From: Vulcanimicrobiota bacterium
GTDB taxonomy: Bacteria; Vulcanimicrobiota; Vulcanimicrobiia; Vulcanimicrobiales; Vulcanimicrobiaceae
Reading direction: 5' to 3'
NCBI GenBank assembly: GCA_030040695.1
Contig: JASHTE010000077.1
Location: 1-10,067, forward strand
DNA length: 10,067 nucleotides
Under the pieces are notes generated by a model. It had not been told where the DNA came from, did no database searches, and was given only the letters and a program-made list of their open reading frames with translations. Shown here in pieces: positions 6,653 through 10,067 of this stretch (position 1 is the first letter of the stretch; each line of letters begins with the position of its first letter). Position numbers and translations under genes: made by a program.

Positions 6653-7075
6653 ATGGTACTTAGCGAATCGACTATCATGCCTCCGAAGCGAGCACGACGC
6701 GCCGACGCCTTTCCAACCGAACTTGGCGCAAACATCCGGCGCTGTCGCGAGGAACGCCGTTTGACGCAACGCGATCTCAGTCGCGCCGCGCACTACGACA
6801 TGGCGCAACTCTCCGCGATCGAGAACGGACTCGCCGTCCCGCGTGCCGACGCGCTGCGCCGTATCGCAGACGTGCTCGACGTCTCGCTCGACCGTCTCTG
6901 CGGCCGTCGCGGCTTCAGGCCGGGCGACGCGGAAACGGGATCACGTTCTTCGGATCAGTTGCTCTCCGCAGGAACAATGGCGATGGTAGATGAGTTGCGC
7001 GAGCTGCGGCGTCGCGTAGAACGGCTGGAGGCGTCGCACGACTCCCGTGAAGGACGCTCTCGAAGCAAATCGTAG
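6653..7075 (+). CDS. XRE-family helix-turn-helix regulator with C-terminal coiled-coil-like tail (140 aa)
   Basis: A basic N-terminus (PPKRARR, 10-16) leads into a Cro/C1-type HTH domain at about 24-84: LGANIRRCREERRLTQRDLSRAA, then the recognition part YDMAQLSAIENGLAVPRADAL with the classic IENG, then RRIADVLDVSLDRLCG. After a polar linker a short charged helix, MVDELRELRRRVERLEAS (112-129), has heptad-like Leu spacing and could dimerise. It is probably a cytoplasmic transcription factor with unknown target. ATG 6653 has AAAGG five bases upstream; ATG 6677 has none. The domain layout differs from the divergent 75-residue XRE protein, so they are not a recent duplication. The ribosome binding site sits in a perfect hairpin, which suggests self-control. 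The gene ends 41 bases from the convergent MFS gene; no terminator is visible in that gap. Confidence 0.88.
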   Translation: MVLSESTIMPPKRARRADAFPTELGANIRRCREERRLTQRDLSRAAHYDMAQLSAIENGLAVPRADALRRIADVLDVSLDRLCGRRGFRPGDAETGSRSSDQLLSAGTMAMVDELRELRRRVERLEASHDSREGRSRSKS

Positions 7076-7116
7076 CGAACGTAAGGCGGTCGTACTCAGA
7101 TTCGTGCATCGCTGCA

Positions 7117-8328
7117 TCATGACACAGCGGCGTGCCTACTGTGTGGCACGAACAACGCGACCCAGAGAAAATTTGCCAGCATCAGAGACCCGACAACGAG
7201 GAACGTCGCCGTGAATCCGAAGCGCGACGCGACACTGCCGCCGAGAAGCGGGCCGGCGAACATGCCGAGAAACGTGGCGCTCGAAACGAGGCCGTAGACA
7301 CGCCCTCGCTGTTCACCGGGAAAGAGGCTGCCGATCCATGCGTTGGCCGTCGGCAAGATTCCGCCGAGGAACATCCCCACCCCGAAACGCAATGCAATGA
7401 ATCCCCAGATATTGTGCACGAACGCCTGTGGCAGCGTGAAGCAGGCGACACCGGCGAGCGAGATCAGCAGGACTCGCCGATAGCCGATACGGTCGCTTCG
7501 CTTTCCGAGCAATGGTGAAGCGATCAAGTCCGCGAGTCCAGTCACCGCGAACGAGGCGCCCGCGGCGGTCGCGAGCCAGGGAGCGTTTCCGACGAGACTG
7601 CGAACGTAAAGCGGCACCACCGGCTGTATACCGAGCGCCGCAACCTGCGCGAGGAGAACGACAACGAACATCGGGAGGAGCTGGGGATGGCGAATGAGCT
7701 CGCCGATCTCGGTCCACAACGGTGTGCGCAGACCCTTCGTTCGAGCCGTGTCGCGCCGGAATCCCTCGTGGACGAAGAGCGTGCATCCGAGCGCCGCGAC
7801 AAACGCGAAGAACGATGTCCCAAAGAAAATGTGACGATAGTCGTGTGTCCTGTCGGCGACGAGTCCTCCCAGCATCGGTCCGAGCAGCGCGCCGAGGAGC
7901 TGGCCGGTCGCCATCCACCCGAGCGAGAAGCCGAGACGGTCCTCAGGAACCTTCGTAGCGACGAGTGCGGTCGCCGAAGCGGAGAAACCACTGAAGGTGC
8001 CCATGAGCGCGCGGACCCCGAAGAGCTGTGCGGCATTCTGCACGATGCCCATCATCGCCGTGAAGAGCGCGACGGCTGCGCTCGAGCGAATCACCATCGC
8101 CTTGCGCCCGATGCGATCGGCGAGCCCGCCCCACAGCGGTGAGACGAGCGCCGACATGAGAAAGTTCACCGACGAGATCGCGCCCGCCCAGAGCTCGACG
8201 GACGGAAGCGGATGTACACCGAGCTGGATCAGGAACAGCGGCAAAAACGGGGCAGATATCTGAAAGGCGATCGACATTGTCGCCTGCACGCCCACCATGA
8301 GCCACAGCGTCCGCTGCCAGTCCCTCAC
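7117..8328 (-). CDS. MFS efflux transporter, MdtG-like drug:H+ antiporter
   Basis: A 403-residue inner-membrane transporter with the length and hydrophobicity of a 12-helix MFS protein. Motif A GGLADRIGRK at 67-76 sits between helices 2 and 3 and is repeated in degraded form in the second half (GKRSDRIGYRR, 275-285). Motif C, GALLGPMLGG at 146-155 in helix 5, marks drug:proton antiporters. The text around it (RALMGTFSGFSASATALVATKVP, central loop about 190-216) resembles the MdtG/YceE branch, known for resistance to antibiotics such as fosfomycin when overproduced; the actual substrate here is unknown. GTG 8328 shares a GTGA overlap with the msrB stop, so the two genes are almost certainly co-transcribed and coupled. 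Specificity within MFS is uncertain, membership is not. Confidence 0.92.
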   Translation of the reverse strand: MRDWQRTLWLMVGVQATMSIAFQISAPFLPLFLIQLGVHPLPSVELWAGAISSVNFLMSALVSPLWGGLADRIGRKAMVIRSSAAVALFTAMMGIVQNAAQLFGVRALMGTFSGFSASATALVATKVPEDRLGFSLGWMATGQLLGALLGPMLGGLVADRTHDYRHIFFGTSFFAFVAALGCTLFVHEGFRRDTARTKGLRTPLWTEIGELIRHPQLLPMFVVVLLAQVAALGIQPVVPLYVRSLVGNAPWLATAAGASFAVTGLADLIASPLLGKRSDRIGYRRVLLISLAGVACFTLPQAFVHNIWGFIALRFGVGMFLGGILPTANAWIGSLFPGEQRGRVYGLVSSATFLGMFAGPLLGGSVASRFGFTATFLVVGSLMLANFLWVALFVPHSRHAAVS

Positions 8329-8714
8329 TTCCGATCGGGTGCGAAGTCGAGGGAGAGCGAGTTGATGCAGTAGCGCGTGTTACGCGGTCCGGGTCCGTCG
8401 TCGAAGACATGGCCGAGATGTGAATCGCAACGCTTGCAGCGCACCTCGATCCGGTGCATGCCGTAGCTGTCGTCGTCGAGAAGCCGCACGTTCTCCTGCT
8501 GTTCTGGATGTGTGAAGCTCGGCCAACCGCAATGTGATTCGAACTTCGCGTCGGAACGGAAGAGCGGCGCGCCGCAGGCACCGCACGTATACGTACCGTC
8601 ATCGGTGACGTTCAAGAGCGCCCCGCTAAATGGGCGCTCGGTGCCGGCCTCGCGCAGCACGTGATACCGCTCGTCGCCGAGCTGCTGCCGCCACTCCTCT
8701 TCCGACTTCTTCAT
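8325..8714 (-). CDS. msrB: Peptide-methionine (R)-S-oxide reductase MsrB
   Basis: A 129-residue stand-alone MsrB. It reduces methionine-R-sulfoxide in proteins, usually with thioredoxin as electron donor. The zinc site is complete: Cys44/Cys47 (CGAC) and Cys93/Cys96 (CKRC). The catalytic cysteine is Cys116 in RYCINSLSLDF, and Cys62 in HCGWPSF is at the position of the usual resolving cysteine. GHVFDDGPGP (101-110) is also family-typical. There is no signal peptide, so it acts in the cytoplasm, and no fused MsrA domain. ATG 8714 has AGGAG three bases upstream. It is the first gene of a two-gene unit with the MFS transporter and is divergent from the transketolase genes across about 51 bases. 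Confidence 0.97.
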   Translation of the reverse strand: MKKSEEEWRQQLGDERYHVLREAGTERPFSGALLNVTDDGTYTCGACGAPLFRSDAKFESHCGWPSFTHPEQQENVRLLDDDSYGMHRIEVRCKRCDSHLGHVFDDGPGPRNTRYCINSLSLDFAPDRK

Positions 8715-8765
8715 GAACTCCTAACGTGTGAAGGGCTTACCGAGGTTGAGCCGGTATTGCGCGAC
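8715..8765. promoter_or_regulatory. Short divergent intergenic region between msrB and transketolase
   Basis: This 51-base gap must hold the promoters of both directions unless they lie inside the coding ends. I see no convincing -35/-10 pair on either strand. It contains the msrB ribosome binding site (AGGAG on the minus strand) and a GAGG at 8742-8745 that suits a TTG start at 8757 for transketolase better than the ATG at 8766. Confidence 0.4.
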
Positions 8766-9620
8766 ATGGCTCTCTCGCCCGAACGCGTCACGGAGCTCAA
8801 GCTCCGCGCAAACGACGTGCGCCAAGGAATCATTCGCGCGCTACTCGCAGCAGGCTCAGGCCACTCCGCCGGCCCGCTCGACATGTCCGACGTCTTCACC
8901 GCGCTCTACTTCTCCATCTTGCACCACGATCCCAAGCAACCGGATTGGCCGGATCGCGATCGCCTTCTCCTCTCGTGCGGCCATATTGCGCCGGTGCGCT
9001 ACTCTGCGATGGCGTACGCGGGATACTTTCCGGTAGAGGAGCTGCTGACGCTGCGCAAGTTCGGGACTCGGCTTCAAGGGCATCCCGAACGCGTTCGTCT
9101 CCCCGGAACCGAGACGACCTCGGGACCGCTGGGCGAAGGCCTGGCACAAGGCGTCGGGATGGCACTCGCAGCGAAGGCCGACGGTAAGCAGTGGCGTGTC
9201 TACGTCGTCACGTCGGACGCGGAGCACCAATGCGGCCTCCATTGGGAGGCAATGCTGACCGGCGCGAAGTTCAAGCTCGACAATCTCATCAATATCGTCG
9301 ACCGCAACGTCATCCAGATCGACGGTAGCACGGAGGACGTGATGCCGCTGGAGCCGCTCGCCGAGAAGTACCGCGCCTTCAACTGGGAAGTCTTCGAATG
9401 CGACGGCAACGACATCGTCGCGTTCATCGATGCGGTCGAGCGCGCGCAGCAGGTGAAAGGGAAACCGTCGGTGATCATCGCGCACACTCTCGCCGGCAAG
9501 GGCGTTTCTTTCATGGAGGGCGACTACACATGGCACGGCAAGCCGCCCAACAAGGAGCAAGCCGACGAAGCGCTGCGCGAGCTCGGTGCAGAGCGCGAGA
9601 GGATCTTGGCGCATGCTTAG
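8766..9620 (+). CDS. Transketolase, N-terminal (thiamine-diphosphate pyrophosphate-binding) subunit
   Basis: About 284 residues, the normal size of split N-terminal transketolase subunits. Together with the next gene it would move two-carbon ketol units between sugar phosphates in the non-oxidative pentose phosphate pathway. Motifs from ATG 8766: GSGHSAGPLDMSDVFTALYF (30-49), LSCGHIAPVRYSAMAYAGYFP (69-89, Cys where LSKGH is common), LQGHPE (103-108), GPLGEGLAQGVGMALA (120-135), SDAEHQCGLHWEA (150-162) and IVDRNVIQIDGSTEDVMPLEPL (177-198). The thiamine diphosphate motif usually reads GDGE...N; here it is SDAE...N, keeping the metal-binding Asp (151) and Asn (181). TTG 8757, three codons upstream with GAGG eleven bases before it, is an equally possible start. 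The end overlaps the C-terminal subunit gene by 8 bases. Confidence 0.93.
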   Translation: MALSPERVTELKLRANDVRQGIIRALLAAGSGHSAGPLDMSDVFTALYFSILHHDPKQPDWPDRDRLLLSCGHIAPVRYSAMAYAGYFPVEELLTLRKFGTRLQGHPERVRLPGTETTSGPLGEGLAQGVGMALAAKADGKQWRVYVVTSDAEHQCGLHWEAMLTGAKFKLDNLINIVDRNVIQIDGSTEDVMPLEPLAEKYRAFNWEVFECDGNDIVAFIDAVERAQQVKGKPSVIIAHTLAGKGVSFMEGDYTWHGKPPNKEQADEALRELGAERERILAHA

Positions 9621-10067
9621 TGGGGCGCGGCATCCCGATAGCACGACACGCGCGGACGATGCCGCGGTTGCGATGCATCTCGTCGATTATCGTAACGTCT
9701 CGGAGCTGAAGCAGCTTCCGACGCGCAACGGCTTCGGCGAGGGGCTGATCGAGGCCGGCAATCGCGATCGCAACGTTGTCGGCATCTGTGCTGACCTCTC
9801 CGAGTCGACACGCATGGACGGCTTCAAAAAAGCACATCCGGAGCAATACTACGAGATCGGCGTCTCGGAGCAGATGCTCGTCGCGATGGCCGGCGGACTC
9901 GCGGCCTGCGGCAAGATTCCCTGGATCGCGTCGTATGCAATGTTCAATCCGGGGCGCTCTTGGGAGCAAGTGCGCACGATCATGGCACTCAACGAGACGA
10001 ACGTGAAGATCGCCGGCGCGCACGCAGGCGTCTCAGTCGGCCCCGACGGCGCAACGCATCAGGCAAT
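9613..10067 (+). CDS. Transketolase, C-terminal subunit (partial, 3' end outside window)
   Basis: The first 151 codons of the pyrimidine-binding half of transketolase. The body starts with a standard pattern, PTRNGFGEGLIEAG (36-49), then VVGICADLSEST (55-66), YYEIGVSEQMLVAMAGGLA (79-97) with Glu86 at the place of the catalytic glutamate that activates thiamine diphosphate, and FNPGRSWEQVR (111-121) followed by a Gly/His-rich AGAHAGVSVGPDGATHQ loop. ATG 9613 has AGAGGA nine bases upstream and overlaps the previous gene's stop by 8 bases, so the two subunits are translated together, as expected for a heteromeric enzyme. ATG 9673 would remove a 20-residue extension of low conservation and is the alternative. 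The DXS family is less likely because DXS carries both halves in one chain. Confidence 0.92.
   Translation, partial: MLSGARHPDSTTRADDAAVAMHLVDYRNVSELKQLPTRNGFGEGLIEAGNRDRNVVGICADLSESTRMDGFKKAHPEQYYEIGVSEQMLVAMAGGLAACGKIPWIASYAMFNPGRSWEQVRTIMALNETNVKIAGAHAGVSVGPDGATHQA

Noticed and set aside
6570..7075. Prophage control region because of two divergent XRE genes
   Set aside because: No integrase, structural or other phage gene and no attachment-like repeats are present in the window.
7131..7150. Inverted repeat CGTGCC...GGCACG near the end of the MFS gene
   Set aside because: It lies within coding sequence, has an 8-base loop and no T-run on either side, so it is not a credible terminator.

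Overview
The window looks like a piece of a GC-rich diderm bacterial chromosome. Two TonB-dependent outer-membrane receptors show that the cell has an outer membrane. A transketolase split into two subunits, frequent GTG starts and very tight gene packing are also present. This mix would fit a deep-branching diderm phylum such as Eremiobacterota (WPS-2). That placement is inference from gene content, not something the sequence proves. No rRNA, tRNA, CRISPR array, insertion sequence or prophage gene was seen.

Layout. (1) Positions 1-3362, minus strand: a compact apparent operon, read right to left, of a TonB-dependent receptor, a MalK/UgpC-type ABC ATPase and the start of a NagZ-type family 3 glycoside hydrolase cut by the window edge. 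All junctions overlap. The ATPase has no ATG/GTG/TTG start before its Walker A motif and probably starts on ATT or CTG. (2) Positions 3361-6150, plus strand: a second, larger TonB-dependent receptor with a carboxypeptidase-regulatory-like domain. The two receptor genes are head to head, and their best-supported start codons overlap in one CATG. A 21-bp-spaced pair of identical 15-bp sites around GGCATGCC lies just before the plus-strand ribosome binding site, inside the signal-peptide codons of the minus-strand receptor. (3) Positions 6169-7075: two divergent XRE-type regulators. The minus-strand one is followed by an overlapping 58-residue ORF of unknown function. The 83-bp gap between them carries repeated GCCTTTT/AAAAGGC motifs, one forming a perfect hairpin over a ribosome binding site. 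(4) Positions 7117-8714, minus strand: msrB followed by an overlapping MdtG-like MFS efflux gene. (5) Positions 8766-10067, plus strand: transketolase N-terminal subunit overlapping by 8 bp the C-terminal subunit, which runs off the window.

How they may work together: region 1-2 looks like an uptake locus (outer-membrane receptors plus an inner-membrane ATPase) with a sugar hydrolase, possibly controlled through the tandem operator-like sites. Region 3 is a small regulatory pair without an obvious target other than itself. Region 4 couples methionine-sulfoxide repair with efflux. Region 5 is central carbon metabolism (non-oxidative pentose phosphate pathway). I do not see a clear new multi-gene system. 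The strongest unexplained signals are the receptor-receptor junction with its tandem sites, the non-canonical ATPase start, and the XRE pair with its hairpin and small partner ORF.
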